From Sphingomonadales bacterium (GTDB lineage: Bacteria; Pseudomonadota; Alphaproteobacteria; Sphingomonadales; Sphingomonadaceae), in the NCBI GenBank assembly GCA_025360285.1, contig JANYCM010000228.1, forward strand, positions 1 to 40,872: a stretch of 40,872 bases of DNA, read 5' to 3'. A program made the translations under genes and the position numbers. The notes beneath the pieces are model-generated. The model was given only the letters and a program-made list of their open reading frames with translations, had not been told where the DNA came from and did no database searches. Below are positions 32,242-40,185 of this stretch, in pieces (the stretch's first letter is position 1; every line of letters begins with the position of its first letter).

Positions 32242-33740
32242 AGCCGGCGACCTTTCGCTCGATGACCTTTGGCGACGCGATCCGCGCGGCGGCGGGGCGC
32301 GATCCCGGCAAGACGGCGATTATCTATGGGGCCGAGACCCGAACCTTCGGCGAACTGGCGTCGCGCATCGCGGCGCTGCGCGACGCCGCCATCACGGCAT
32401 TGGGCGTCGCCAGGGGTGACAATGTCGCCATTATTTCGCGCAACGCCATCGAGTTCATCGAGATCGTCGCCGGGCTGCCCGATGCCGGCGCCGCCGTTGC
32501 CACCATCAACCCGCGTCTCGCCGCGCCGGAGATTGCCGCCCATCTGGAAGATTGCGGCGCCGGCATCGTATTTGTCGATGCAGCGTCGCGTGCTGCCGTC
32601 GAGGCCGCTGCGCCCGGCGCCCGCATCGTCGAAATAGGCGCGGGCTATGAAGCGTTGCTCGCGGCCAGTGCCGCACCGCCATCCCTGCCGCAAATCAATG
32701 AATGGGACGCCTGGACCATCCCCTATACCAGCGGCACCACCGGCAAGCCCAAGGGCGTCATCCTGTCCCACCGCTCACGGATGCTGGTCGGGCTGATCTG
32801 CGCCTCGGAATTCGGCTGTTTCGGGCCCGACGACCGCTTCCTCGCCATGACGCCGATGAACCATGGCGGCGGGCTGGGCTTTCCGGCGGGTATCTTGTCG
32901 TTGGGCGGCTCGATCGAAATCCTCGACAAATTCGAACCCGAACTGGTGCTGGACCGGTTGAAGCATGGCGGCATCACCGGCGTCTTCATGGTGCCGACGC
33001 ATTTCCAGATGATTTTCGCGCTCCCCCCCGAAGTGTTGGCCACATACGCCCAGCCACCGATCAAAGCGATCCTCGCCAACGCGGCGCCGCTGCCGCAGGC
33101 GATGAAGGAGAAGATCATTCCTTATTTTGGCGCGACTGTGCTCAATGAACTTTATGCCGCCACCGAAACCGGTCTGGTCTGCAACCTGCGGCCCGCCGAC
33201 CAGTTGCGCAAGGAACGCTGCGTCGGCACCACCTTTGCCCATGTCGAGGCCGAAGTGCGCCGCGCGGACGGCAGCCTCTGCGACGCGGACGAGGTCGGCG
33301 AACTCTGGTCGCGCTCGCCGGTCCTGTTCAGTGGCTATTGGAACCGGCCCGAGGAGACCGCGAAGGCGGTCAATGACGGCTGGGTGTCGGTCGGCGACAT
33401 GGCACGGCGCGACAGCGAGGGCTTCCTCTATATCGTTGACCGGCTGAAGGACATGGTCATCTCGGGCGGGGTCAACATCTACCCGCGCGAGATCGAGGAA
33501 GTGCTGTTCACCCACCCGGACATCGCCGATGTCGCGGTGATCGGCGTCCCCGACGAAACCTGGGGCGAGCGCCTGAAGGCCTATGCCGTCGCGCCGGGGC
33601 TGACGTTGGCGGCGCTGACGGCGCATTGCACCGGCAAGATCGCCGCCTATAAAATCCCGCGCGAACTGGCACTTGTCGAAACCCTGCCGCGCAATGCCAA
33701 TGGCAAGGTGCTGAAGACCGAATTGCGCGCCCGTGGCTGA
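32238..33740 (+). CDS. Acyl-CoA synthetase (AMP-forming, ANL superfamily)
   Basis: A 500-residue AMP-forming ligase that activates a carboxylic acid to its CoA thioester via an acyl-AMP. The P-loop is YTSGTTGKPKG (from residue 163), the A5 motif is YAATETG, and the C-terminal domain carries SGGVNIYPREIEEVL and catalytic Lys490 in NGKVLK. Acid specificity is not evident; an aryl or medium-chain acid is plausible from the context. The ATG 32238 lies in the overlap with the amidohydrolase stop, so the longer upstream frame is not used. It overlaps the MFS gene by 8 bases. Confidence 0.93.
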   Translation: MKPATFRSMTFGDAIRAAAGRDPGKTAIIYGAETRTFGELASRIAALRDAAITALGVARGDNVAIISRNAIEFIEIVAGLPDAGAAVATINPRLAAPEIAAHLEDCGAGIVFVDAASRAAVEAAAPGARIVEIGAGYEALLAASAAPPSLPQINEWDAWTIPYTSGTTGKPKGVILSHRSRMLVGLICASEFGCFGPDDRFLAMTPMNHGGGLGFPAGILSLGGSIEILDKFEPELVLDRLKHGGITGVFMVPTHFQMIFALPPEVLATYAQPPIKAILANAAPLPQAMKEKIIPYFGATVLNELYAATETGLVCNLRPADQLRKERCVGTTFAHVEAEVRRADGSLCDADEVGELWSRSPVLFSGYWNRPEETAKAVNDGWVSVGDMARRDSEGFLYIVDRLKDMVISGGVNIYPREIEEVLFTHPDIADVAVIGVPDETWGERLKAYAVAPGLTLAALTAHCTGKIAAYKIPRELALVETLPRNANGKVLKTELRARG

Positions 33741-35055
33741 TGACAGCGCCGCGCCGGCTGGCCGCTATGGTTGGTACGTCGTCTTCGTCCTCATCATCGC
33801 CTATAGCTTTGCCTATATCGATCGCACCATTCTCACCCTGATGGTGGCGCCGATCCGGGCCTCGCTGCAGATCAGCGATGTCCAGCTCAGCTTGCTGCAT
33901 GGCCTGGCCTTTGCGGTCTTCTACACCGTGCTCGGCATCCCCATTGGCCGGCTGGTCGATCGCCGCCGGCGCACCACGATCATTGCCGTCGGCATCGCGC
34001 TGTGGAGCGTGATGACCGCGCTGGGCGGCCTCGCCCGCAGTTTCGGCACCATGTTCGCGGCGCGCATCGGCGTCGGCGTTGGCGAGGCGGCGCTGTCACC
34101 GGCGGCCTATTCGATGCTCAGCGACTGGTTCCAAGGCAAGGCGCTGACGCGGGCGCTCAGCTGCTATTCCGCCGCTATCTATATGGGTGGCGGGCTGGCG
34201 CTGATGGCCGGCGGCACCCTGATCGCCCATGTATCGGCCATTCCGATGCCGGGACTCGATGATGCCGAACCGTGGCGCAAGGTCTTCGTCCTCGTCGGGC
34301 TGCCGGGGCTGGTCGTTGCGCTGCTGGTGCTGACCTTGCGTGAACCGCCGCGCCGCGGTGTCACCGATGCCGCCATCCCGGCCTTTGGCGATGTGTTGCG
34401 CTATCTGCGCCAAAACGGTGCGGCCTATGGCTGGCTGATCGCCGGCCTGTCGATTGCCAGCATCATGTGGAATGGCGTCGCCGCCTGGGTGCCGTCGCAC
34501 TTCATCCGCAACCATGGTTGGACCGCCACCGATGTCGGGCTGCGCTATGGGGCGGCGCTGTTCGTCTTCGGCACGTCGGGCATCATATCGGGGGGCTGGC
34601 TGGCGGGCCGTTGGCGCGATGCCGGGCACCAGGACGCCAATGTACGGGTCGGCATCGTGTCGGCGCTGGCAGCATTGCCGTTCGGCGTGGCGGCGATGAC
34701 GATGGCTGGTCCCTGGGCTTGTCTGGCGCTGCTGTGTCCCTATCTGTTCGCCGGGGCCATGCCCTATGGCGCCGCTGCGGCGGCGTTTCAGGAAATTACG
34801 CCGAACCGCATGCGCGGCCAGATCTCGGCGATCTACCTGTTCGCGCTCAACCTTGCCGGCATCGGCCTCGGGCCGACGCTGGCCGCTCTGATGACCGAGC
34901 ATCTGTTCGGGGCGGACACCGCCGTGCGCTGGTCGCTTGTCGTGCTGATAGCGGTCGCGGCACCGCTGTCGGCGCTGTGCCTGTGGCGGGCCTGTGCGCC
35001 CTATCGCCGGGCGCTTGTCGCGCGTCTTATTCCTGGGCCGCCTCCCGCGCCATGA
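33733..35055 (+). CDS. MFS transporter
   Basis: A 440-residue major facilitator with about 12 membrane segments. Asp-Arg after helix 1 (YIDRTILTLMVAPI), the cytoplasmic loop G-R-L-V-D-R-R-R-R between helices 2 and 3, and GVGEAALSPAAYSMLSDWF place it in the spinster/anion-symporter-like branch common in sphingomonad catabolic clusters. It starts with GTG 33733 within the ligase gene and ends the plus-strand cluster. It probably imports the acid or aromatic substrate of the pathway or exports an intermediate. Its 3' end overlaps the convergent DUF2721 gene by 29 bases. Confidence 0.88.
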   Translation: MADDSAAPAGRYGWYVVFVLIIAYSFAYIDRTILTLMVAPIRASLQISDVQLSLLHGLAFAVFYTVLGIPIGRLVDRRRRTTIIAVGIALWSVMTALGGLARSFGTMFAARIGVGVGEAALSPAAYSMLSDWFQGKALTRALSCYSAAIYMGGGLALMAGGTLIAHVSAIPMPGLDDAEPWRKVFVLVGLPGLVVALLVLTLREPPRRGVTDAAIPAFGDVLRYLRQNGAAYGWLIAGLSIASIMWNGVAAWVPSHFIRNHGWTATDVGLRYGAALFVFGTSGIISGGWLAGRWRDAGHQDANVRVGIVSALAALPFGVAAMTMAGPWACLALLCPYLFAGAMPYGAAAAAFQEITPNRMRGQISAIYLFALNLAGIGLGPTLAALMTEHLFGADTAVRWSLVVLIAVAAPLSALCLWRACAPYRRALVARLIPGPPPAP

Positions 35056-35494
35056 CGGCCGCCTTGATCCGCACCGATCTCAGCGCGATCTGCACTTCAT
35101 ACAGGAACAGCATCAGACCGGCGATCAGCAGCGCCATGGCGGTGATGAACAGGATCGCCACCACCCCGGTCCAGCGCATCGGCATCAGATCGCCGATGAA
35201 CAGCACGGCGACGACAACACAGACCAGCAGCGCCGACAGGGTGCACAGCGCAATGGCGCGGTTGGTCGCGCCCATGCGCTTGTCGAGCACGCCGAGTTCG
35301 GCAATCGCTTCCTGGCGGCGCAGTGACGGATAGCCCGGTATATCGGCCTCCAGCTTGCGGGCGCGATCGGTGACGCGGCCAAGCCGCGCCGCCAGCACAT
35401 TCAAAATGGCGCCGATGCCCGACAGCAGGAACACCGGCGCCACTGCTAACTGGATGTTGTGGGCAATATCGTTGACGGGTCCGAAAATGGCCAT
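35027..35494 (-). CDS. DUF2721 membrane protein
   Basis: A 155-residue integral membrane protein with three hydrophobic stretches: around 10-30 (IQLAVAPVFLLSGIGAILNV), then after a charged helical loop (RLGRVTDRARKLE) two close segments (ALCTLSALLVCVVVAVLFIG and VVAILFITAMALLIAGLMLF). The pattern and loop match DUF2721, a family of unknown function. ATG 35494 is preferred to the upstream start at 35602, giving the normal family length; its ribosome binding site is weak. It converges on the MFS gene with a 29-base tail overlap. Confidence 0.8.
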   Translation of the reverse strand: MAIFGPVNDIAHNIQLAVAPVFLLSGIGAILNVLAARLGRVTDRARKLEADIPGYPSLRRQEAIAELGVLDKRMGATNRAIALCTLSALLVCVVVAVLFIGDLMPMRWTGVVAILFITAMALLIAGLMLFLYEVQIALRSVRIKAAVMAREAAQE

Positions 35495-35814
35495 GCTTTC
35501 GAATGGCGCAAGCGCGGGATGCGCACAAGCCGGACACGGGAGAATCCGCCAGCAAATCGCCGTCCCGGTGGCGCCGGCGCCGCGCGTCTGTAGCGCGATC
35601 ATGCCGACCCTGCGCTGTTGCGGAAAATTAATGTCCGAAATGCTAAGGCTGCAATGTCAGTCGGATAGGGCACCCACCGGCGATCACGCCCTGCTGGCCA
35701 TGGCCGGCTAGATCGGCCATTGTAACAAAAATCTCACATACCGGTGCAAACGAGCCGGTAACCGGTCGCGATCGCCCCGCCCCATATGCTCCGTCTCGAC
35801 TATAAGGACTTTTG
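35495..35814. promoter_or_regulatory. Divergent intergenic region DUF2721/pstS
   Basis: This 320-base stretch has no credible gene. Its left two-thirds should hold the DUF2721 promoter, which I cannot pinpoint. ATGGCC (35700-35705) and GGCCAT (35715-35720) form a 6-bp inverted repeat directly before the putative Pho box; TACCGG (35739-35744) and CCGGTA (35755-35760) form another after it. The pstS ribosome binding site AGGA is at 35805-35808. Confidence 0.5.
35720..35737 (+). promoter_or_regulatory. Putative Pho box upstream of pstS
   Basis: TTGTAAC-AAAA-ATCTCAC has the 7-4-7 layout of the PhoB binding site and matches the consensus half-site CTGTCAT/C moderately. It lies 78 bases before the pstS start, as expected for phosphate-starvation activation. 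Gene context (PstS and a phosphate-porin homologue) supports it; binding is inference. Confidence 0.6.
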
Positions 35815-36846
35815 ATGATCAGCTTTTTCAAACGCGCCGCGCCCGTTCTGCTGCTGGCTGCCGGCGCTGCCTCCGGGGTCCCGGCCCTGGCCGCCGACAT
35901 CACCGGGGCTGGTGCGTCGTTTCCGGCACCGCTGTATGCCAAATGGGGATCGGCCTATAAGGCTGCGACCGGCAACACGCTGAATTACCAGTCGATCGGT
36001 TCGGGCGGCGGGCAGACGCAGATCAAGGCGCGCACCGTTGATTTCGGTGCCAGCGATGATCCGATGAAGCAGGAAGACATTGTCGCCAATGGCCTGGTGC
36101 AGTTCCCGGCTGTGATCGGTTCGGAAGTGCTGATCGTCAACCTGCCCGGCCTCGCCAGCAACCAGTTGAAGCTGACCCCCGATCTGGTCGCCGCTATCTA
36201 CCAGGGCAAGATCAGCAAGTGGAATGATCCCGCCATTCTCGCCGCCAATCCCGGCATCAAGCTGCGGCCGATGCCGATCACCCCGGTCTACCGGTCGGAT
36301 TCGTCGGGCACCACAGCGATCTTCACCAATTATCTGGTCAAGACTGCCGCCGGCTGGACCCTGGGCGCCGGCAAGGCAATCAGCTGGCCGGTCGGCCAGG
36401 GCGGCAAAGGCAATGACGGTGTTGCCGGCAACGTCAAGAACACCTCGGGCGCGATCGGCTATGTCGAATATAATTATGCCGCGGCCAACAAGCTGACGAC
36501 CACCAAGCTTAGCAATGCGGATGGCAAGTTCATTGATCCGACGCCGGTGTCCTTCAATGCCGCCGCGGCGCAGGCTGATTGGAGCAAGGCCAAGCACGGG
36601 GTGGTCAACATGCTGGCGCTGCCGGGTGCCAATACCTGGCCGATCGTCAGCTCGACGTATATTCTGGTGCCCGCCAAGCCGGCTGATCCGGCCAAGATCA
36701 AGGAAGCGCTCAGCTTCTTCAGCTGGGCCTTCAAGAATGGCGACAAGCTGGCCACGGAACTGGGCTATATCCCGCTGCCGCAGATCGCTGTTGACCAGGC
36801 GCAGGCCAGCTGGGCCGGCGTTAAGGGCGTTTCCATAGCGAAGTAA
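35815..36846 (+). CDS. pstS: Phosphate ABC transporter substrate-binding protein
   Basis: A 343-residue periplasmic phosphate-binding protein. Signal peptide at residues 1-26 (ending GVPALA), then the diagnostic start of mature PstS, ADITGAGASFPAPLYAKWG, and phosphate-binding loops GSGGG, RSDSSGTTAIF and SGAIGYVEY. No pstC, pstA or pstB follows; a porin gene does, so the membrane parts of the transporter must be encoded elsewhere. A putative Pho box stands upstream. ATG 35815 is taken with AGGA about 7 bases before it. Confidence 0.95.
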   Translation: MISFFKRAAPVLLLAAGAASGVPALAADITGAGASFPAPLYAKWGSAYKAATGNTLNYQSIGSGGGQTQIKARTVDFGASDDPMKQEDIVANGLVQFPAVIGSEVLIVNLPGLASNQLKLTPDLVAAIYQGKISKWNDPAILAANPGIKLRPMPITPVYRSDSSGTTAIFTNYLVKTAAGWTLGAGKAISWPVGQGGKGNDGVAGNVKNTSGAIGYVEYNYAAANKLTTTKLSNADGKFIDPTPVSFNAAAAQADWSKAKHGVVNMLALPGANTWPIVSSTYILVPAKPADPAKIKEALSFFSWAFKNGDKLATELGYIPLPQIAVDQAQASWAGVKGVSIAK

Positions 36847-36861
36847 GGCTGAACGGCCGGG

Positions 36862-36883
36862 GCTGGGGTGATGTAGCCCCAGC
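36862..36883 (+). terminator. Stem-loop after pstS
   Basis: GCTGGGG (36862-36868) and CCCCAGC (36877-36883) form a perfect 7-bp stem with an 8-base loop, 16 bases after the pstS stop. GGCC and its complement just outside may lengthen it. There is no T run, so it may be a partial terminator or an RNA-stabilising hairpin that raises PstS over the porin. Confidence 0.5.
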
Positions 36884-36990
36884 ATGGCCGCCAACCGATC
36901 CAAGCGTCGCCAGAGCCGATGTTCCGGCGAACCGAGTTTTCAAACCAGCCGGGGGGCATGGCAATTGCCCCAGCGTCTGAATGAGGGGTT

Positions 36991-38343
36991 ATGACCGTGT
37001 CACATATGAAGACCATCTTGCTTTGCGCCAGTGCCATCGCCCTGTCGATCACGCCCTTCGCCGCCAATGCCACGGCCAAGCACAAGGTAAAGCCTGCCGG
37101 CCCGTCGGCGGCTTCCATCCAGGCCCAGGAGATTCGTGAGCTGCGCGCCCAGCTTCTGGCCCTGACGGCGAGGCTCGACGCCCAAGCCGCCGCGACCCAG
37201 CAGGCGGCCGCGCAAGCCAGCGACGCTCAGGTCAAAGTCCAGTCGGTTGTCGAAGACGCACAGGCGACCCAGGCTCAGGTCAATGCCCAGGCCCAGGCGA
37301 TGCCCGATCAGGTCAAGATGGCGCTGGCCACCCAGCCCAAACCCAAGGCGCAATGGTTTGATGAGACCAAGATCAGCGGCCGCATGTATTATAATTTTAC
37401 GACGATCAGCCGCTTTTCGAATGGCGTCAAAAACGAAGGTGATGGCGACCTGGCGATCAAGCGCCTCTACATCGGCATCGATCACAAATTCGATGATATT
37501 TTCTCGGTGAACTTCACTACCGATATAGACAATGTTGTCGGCCAGACGGGCAATCTGGTCGGCAAGGGCCTGTATGTGAAAAAGGCCTTTGTCGAAGCCC
37601 GGCTTGATCCGGCGCTGATCATCCGGCTTGGCGCCGCCGATATGCCCTGGGTGCCGTTTGCCGAAGCAAATTACGGTTATCGGCACGTTGAAAATGTCCT
37701 TATCGACCGCACCCGGTTTGGCACCTCCACCGACTGGGGCATCCATGCGCTGGGCAGTTTTGCTGATGGCATTATCAGCTATCAGGTCTCGGTCATCGAT
37801 GGCGCCGGCTATCGCGATGTCCATGTGTCCAAGACATTGGATGTCGAAGGCCGGGTATCGGCACAATATCATGGCTTCACCGTGGCGGTGGGCGGTTATA
37901 CCGGCAAGCTGGGCAAGGATATCCAGGGTGCCACTTTGCTGCATACTGCCGAGCGCCAGGATGCGCTGATCGGCTATCAAGGCAAGATTTTTTCGGTCGG
38001 TGCCGAATATTACCATGCCAAGAACTGGACGCAGGTGACGGCGGTGCCCAGCGATTCGGCCAATGGCTATTCGCTGTTCGGGACCGTCACGCCGATCAAG
38101 AAGATCAGCATTTTCGGCCGCTATGACTGGGTCAAGCCGAAGAATGATACGGCCAATGGTTTCAAGGACGAATATTACAACATTGGTATTCAGTACAGCC
38201 CGGCCAAGATTGTGGATTTTGCGCTGGTCTACAAACATGAAAAGGCGTTGGGCGGCGTGTTGCTGACCAGCAATGGCAGCATCGGCGGCAGCGTTGATGG
38301 CAGTTATGACGAATTCGGGCTGTTCGGCCAGGTGCGCTTCTGA
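36991..38343 (+). CDS. Phosphate-selective porin (OprO/OprP family)
   Basis: A 450-residue outer-membrane porin. Signal peptide (about 6-28, ending FAANA), then a helical, Ala/Gln-rich probable coiled coil (about 45-105) that may trimerise, then a 16-strand-type beta-barrel with alternating pattern from ISGRMYYNFTTIS to the C-terminal Phe (LFGQVRF), characteristic of outer-membrane insertion. The match to OprO/OprP (phosphate or polyphosphate channels) is supported by the adjacent pstS. ATG 36991 has GAGGGG just upstream; an inner ATG at 37006 is possible. Confidence 0.88.
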   Translation: MTVSHMKTILLCASAIALSITPFAANATAKHKVKPAGPSAASIQAQEIRELRAQLLALTARLDAQAAATQQAAAQASDAQVKVQSVVEDAQATQAQVNAQAQAMPDQVKMALATQPKPKAQWFDETKISGRMYYNFTTISRFSNGVKNEGDGDLAIKRLYIGIDHKFDDIFSVNFTTDIDNVVGQTGNLVGKGLYVKKAFVEARLDPALIIRLGAADMPWVPFAEANYGYRHVENVLIDRTRFGTSTDWGIHALGSFADGIISYQVSVIDGAGYRDVHVSKTLDVEGRVSAQYHGFTVAVGGYTGKLGKDIQGATLLHTAERQDALIGYQGKIFSVGAEYYHAKNWTQVTAVPSDSANGYSLFGTVTPIKKISIFGRYDWVKPKNDTANGFKDEYYNIGIQYSPAKIVDFALVYKHEKALGGVLLTSNGSIGGSVDGSYDEFGLFGQVRF

Positions 38344-38355
38344 TCGGATGACAGG

Positions 38356-38388
38356 AACGGGGGCGCCACTGGGTGCTCCCGTTTCTCT
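38356..38388 (+). terminator. Rho-independent terminator after porin
   Basis: AACGGGGGCGCC (38356-38367) pairs with GGTGCTCCCGTT (38372-38383) over 12 bp, including two G-T wobbles, with a 4-base loop ACTG, followed by TCTCT. It lies 12 bases after the porin stop and closes the pstS-porin unit. Confidence 0.75.
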
Positions 38389-38459
38389 GGACCATTTGGT
38401 CTGACACAGGCATGCCAGCGCGGTTTCTCGGGCTGGACAATCACAATCGCCGCGGGCAT

Positions 38460-38513
38460 ATGAGCGTCATGCAGCTTGTGGCCCTCCTGCTTCTGCGACT
38501 TACGCGCCCTTAG
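38460..38513 (+). CDS. leuL: leu leader peptide
   Basis: A 17-codon open frame reads MSVMQLVALLLLRLTRP and stops at TAG 38511-38513. Codons 9-14 are CTC CTG CTT CTG CGA CTT, so five of six consecutive codons are leucine; a sixth Leu codon lies at 38475. It lies 98 bases upstream of leuA and ends within the first arm of an antiterminator stem. This is the classical design of a leucine-sensing attenuator leader, where the ribosome stalls when Leu-tRNA is scarce. The ribosome binding site is weak (CGCGGG). Confidence 0.8.
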   Translation: MSVMQLVALLLLRLTRP

Positions 38514-38594
38514 GCGCGACGTATTTGTTCGCCCTGATGGGCTTGAGCCACCGCGCCTGAGGGACCTTCCGCTACCATATCGGAACCCAATTTT
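38503..38594 (+). promoter_or_regulatory. leuA transcription attenuator
   Basis: Mutually exclusive stems are visible. Early stem: CGCGCC (38503-38508) with GGCGCG (38513-38518). Antiterminator: CCCTTAGGCGCG (38507-38518) with CGCGCCTGAGGG (38552-38563), 12 bp with one G-T pair. Terminator: GGG (38561-38563) plus TTCCG (38567-38571), with a 3-base bulge, against CGGAACCC (38581-38588), then AATTTT (38589-38594). The last two share 38561-38563. A ribosome at the leader stop (38511) would block the antiterminator and allow termination; a ribosome stalled at the Leu codons would leave it free. Confidence 0.75.
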
Positions 38595-38611
38595 CAGACA
38601 GGCACCATATC

Positions 38612-40150
38612 ATGACCGACCATATCCGAATTTTCGACACGACCCTGCGTGACGGTGAGCAATCGCCGGGCTGTTCGATGAACCTTGAAGAAAAATTGAA
38701 GGTCGCGGCGCAGCTGGAAACACTGGGCGTCGATATCATTGAAGCCGGCTTTGCCATCGCCAGCCAAGGCGATTTCGAAGCGGTTACTGCCGTCGCCAAG
38801 CAGTGCGATACGGCGATCGTCGCCAGCCTGGCGCGCGCCGCCATGCCCGATATCGATCGCGCCTGGGCCGCCGTCCGCCATGCCCGGCGCCCGCGCATCC
38901 ACACGTTCATTGCCACCTCGCCGCTGCATATGCGGGCGAAACTCAACAAGACGCCGGAGGAAGTGCTCGACGCCATTGCTGCGTCGGTCACCCATGCCCG
39001 CAACCTGTGCGAGGACGTCGAATGGTCGGCGGAGGATGCGACGCGCAGCGACCCCGATTTCCTGTGCCGCGCCGTTGAAACCGCGATCCGCGCCGGGGCG
39101 ACGACGATCAACCTGCCCGATACGGTCGGCTATGCGACGCCCGACACCTATGGCGCGATGTTCCGTGATGTCATCAACCGCGTCCCCGATGCCGACAAGG
39201 CGATATTTTCGACGCATTGCCACAATGATCTCGGTCTCGCCGTTGCCAATACGCTGGCGGCGATCATGGCGGGCGCGCGCCAGTGCGAAGCGACGATCAA
39301 CGGCATCGGTGAACGCGCCGGCAATGCCGCGGTGGAGGAAATCGCCATGGCGATCCGCGTGCGCCATGATGTGTTGCCGGTGCGCACCGGCATCGTGACG
39401 ACCGAAATCACCAAAGCATCGCGGTTGATCAGCGGGATCACCGGCATGGCGGTGCAGGCCAACAAGGCGATCGTCGGCGCCAACGCCTTTGCCCATGAAA
39501 GCGGCATCCACCAGGACGGTATGCTGAAGGATTCGAGCACCTATGAGATCATGACGCCCGAAAGCGTCGGCATGGGCGCAACGAACCTGGTGCTGGGCAA
39601 GCATTCGGGGCGCGCCGCCTTCCGCCAGAAGCTCGGCGAGATGGGTTATGATCTCAGCGACAATGAATTCGGCGATGCCTTCAAGCGCTTCAAGGATCTG
39701 GCCGACGCCAAGAAGCAGGTGTTCGATGAGGATATCGTCGCGCTGGTTGATGACGAAGTGCTGCGCGGGCATGATCGCATCCAGGTCGTCGAAGTCGAGG
39801 TCTATTGCGGATCGAATGGCCCGCAGCGTGCCATTCTGACGCTGAGCATCGATGGTGAGGAACATACCGCCGCAGTGCGCGGCAATGGCCCGGTTGATGC
39901 GCTGTTCAACGCGGTGCGCAAGCTGGTGCCGCACGATGGCGCGACCTTGCAGCTGTACCAGGTCCATGCGGTGACGGCGGGGACGGATGCACAGGCGGAA
40001 GTGTCGGTTACGCTGTCGGAAGACGGCCGGATGGCGCGCGGTGCCGGGGCGCATACCGACACGCTGGTGGCGAGTGCGCGGGCGTATGTGAATGCGCTCA
40101 ACAAGCTGGTGGTCAAGCGCGGCCGGAGCGCGCTGGCGGCGGCGGGGTAG
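38612..40150 (+). CDS. leuA: 2-isopropylmalate synthase
   Basis: LeuA condenses acetyl-CoA with 2-oxoisovalerate, the first committed step of leucine synthesis. The 512-residue protein has the HMGL-like TIM barrel with FDTTLRDGEQSPG (residues 8-20), metal ligands in H202-C-H204-N-D and ERAGNAAVEE, the linker HESGIHQDG, and the C-terminal LeuA allosteric domain (about 370-505) that binds leucine for feedback inhibition. Homocitrate or citramalate synthase is less likely given the leucine-rich leader upstream. It stands alone; other leu genes are not in the window. Confidence 0.95.
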   Translation: MTDHIRIFDTTLRDGEQSPGCSMNLEEKLKVAAQLETLGVDIIEAGFAIASQGDFEAVTAVAKQCDTAIVASLARAAMPDIDRAWAAVRHARRPRIHTFIATSPLHMRAKLNKTPEEVLDAIAASVTHARNLCEDVEWSAEDATRSDPDFLCRAVETAIRAGATTINLPDTVGYATPDTYGAMFRDVINRVPDADKAIFSTHCHNDLGLAVANTLAAIMAGARQCEATINGIGERAGNAAVEEIAMAIRVRHDVLPVRTGIVTTEITKASRLISGITGMAVQANKAIVGANAFAHESGIHQDGMLKDSSTYEIMTPESVGMGATNLVLGKHSGRAAFRQKLGEMGYDLSDNEFGDAFKRFKDLADAKKQVFDEDIVALVDDEVLRGHDRIQVVEVEVYCGSNGPQRAILTLSIDGEEHTAAVRGNGPVDALFNAVRKLVPHDGATLQLYQVHAVTAGTDAQAEVSVTLSEDGRMARGAGAHTDTLVASARAYVNALNKLVVKRGRSALAAAG

Positions 40151-40185
40151 GGTTGCCGATGTCATTGGTTACCCACGATATTGCC

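Noticed and set aside
4379..35055. Catabolic cluster as a recently acquired mobile island
   Set aside because: No integrase, transposase, tRNA or direct-repeat boundary is visible, and base composition looks like that of the flanking housekeeping genes by eye.
37000..38238. Open frame of 412 codons antisense to the porin
   Set aside because: The plus-strand porin has signal peptide, barrel pattern and C-terminal Phe; the antisense frame is a shadow.
38594..40165. Open frame of 523 codons antisense to leuA
   Set aside because: leuA is unmistakable; the antisense frame is a codon-usage artefact.
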